DNA of 64,000 nucleotides from Pleurotus ostreatus/Saccharomyces cerevisiae fusant (lineage: Eukaryota; Opisthokonta), in the NCBI GenBank assembly GCA_024196135.1, contig JAMQCK010000042.1:1-64000 (forward strand), in the 5' to 3' direction. The position numbers and the translations under genes were made by a program. Below, piece after piece: positions 63,810 through 64,000 of the stretch (position 1 is its first letter; each line of letters begins with the position of its first letter). The notes beneath the pieces are model-generated. The model was given only the letters and a program-made list of their open reading frames with translations. It was not told where the DNA came from and did no database searches.

Positions 63810-64000
63810 TGGCTAGCAGATACCGCAAAGAAGATAGAGAAGAGAACGCAAGTCTATCCTCTTGAGGGAGATGGGAGATGCCTTCCTCAGGACTTAGGGG
63901 CGCATGCACGGCCAGTTAACGAGCGGAAGGGCGACGACCAATCCCACTCCTGGCGGGGGGCAGCACGGCGCGAAACGAGTGACGAAGGTGGTGGAGGTGG
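63810..64000. other. right edge
   Basis: This short stretch is upstream of the membrane protein gene and probably holds its promoter. Nothing else was seen before the window ends. Confidence 0.4.

Overview
The window is a stretch of nuclear DNA from a basidiomycete fungus, most likely an Agaricomycete. The evidence is the GC-rich sequence, genes cut by many introns of about 45-65 bases, and fungal families typical of mushrooms (a DUF6533-type membrane protein, a DUF6699-type protein, a Zn2Cys6 regulator, fungal QCR10). I see no transposon, CRISPR array, rRNA or tRNA gene. About two dozen protein genes sit on both strands. Exon joins were read by eye from splice signals, reading phase and family motifs, so small exons may be off.

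Layout. 0-8 kb: an Argonaute gene, the Rab GTPase Ypt1, and a small zinc-ribbon protein. 8-18 kb: two membrane-anchored peptidases (M13 and M24) flank an AlkB dioxygenase with extra CUE-like and GRF domains; then a Ser/Pro-rich orphan and a second zinc-ribbon paralogue. 18-33 kb: a gene-poor stretch, a Zn2Cys6 factor, divergent NOP16 and QCR10, a HAD hydrolase, a DUF6533 membrane protein, a penta-EF-hand protein and a DUF6699 protein. 34-49 kb: an acyl-CoA synthetase with a peroxisomal signal, divergent SRP receptor alpha and mitochondrial IF-2, a CHORD-CS co-chaperone and a mitochondrial-carrier-like protein. 49-64 kb: a 60-residue Tudor/SH3-like protein, LST8, the large NADH glutamate synthase, the TFIIH subunit TFB3/MAT1 and a Ser/Thr-rich single-pass membrane protein.

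Most genes are independent housekeeping units rather than a pathway cluster. Possible links are nutrient control (LST8 of TOR near glutamate synthase), secretion (Ypt1, SRP receptor) and respiration/mitochondria (QCR10, IF-2, carrier). No gene cluster looks like a defence island or a secondary-metabolite cluster.

The most interesting non-gene signal is a quasi-palindrome, best copy ACAAAGTTCAACTTTGT, whose core AAGTT-S-AACTT recurs roughly 110-330 bases upstream of many start codons here. Others are two predicted GC-AG introns, a 557-base NOP16 intron with coding-like content, and a row of eight Trp/GW-type repeats in the N-terminal tail of mitochondrial IF-2, in a window that also carries Argonaute.
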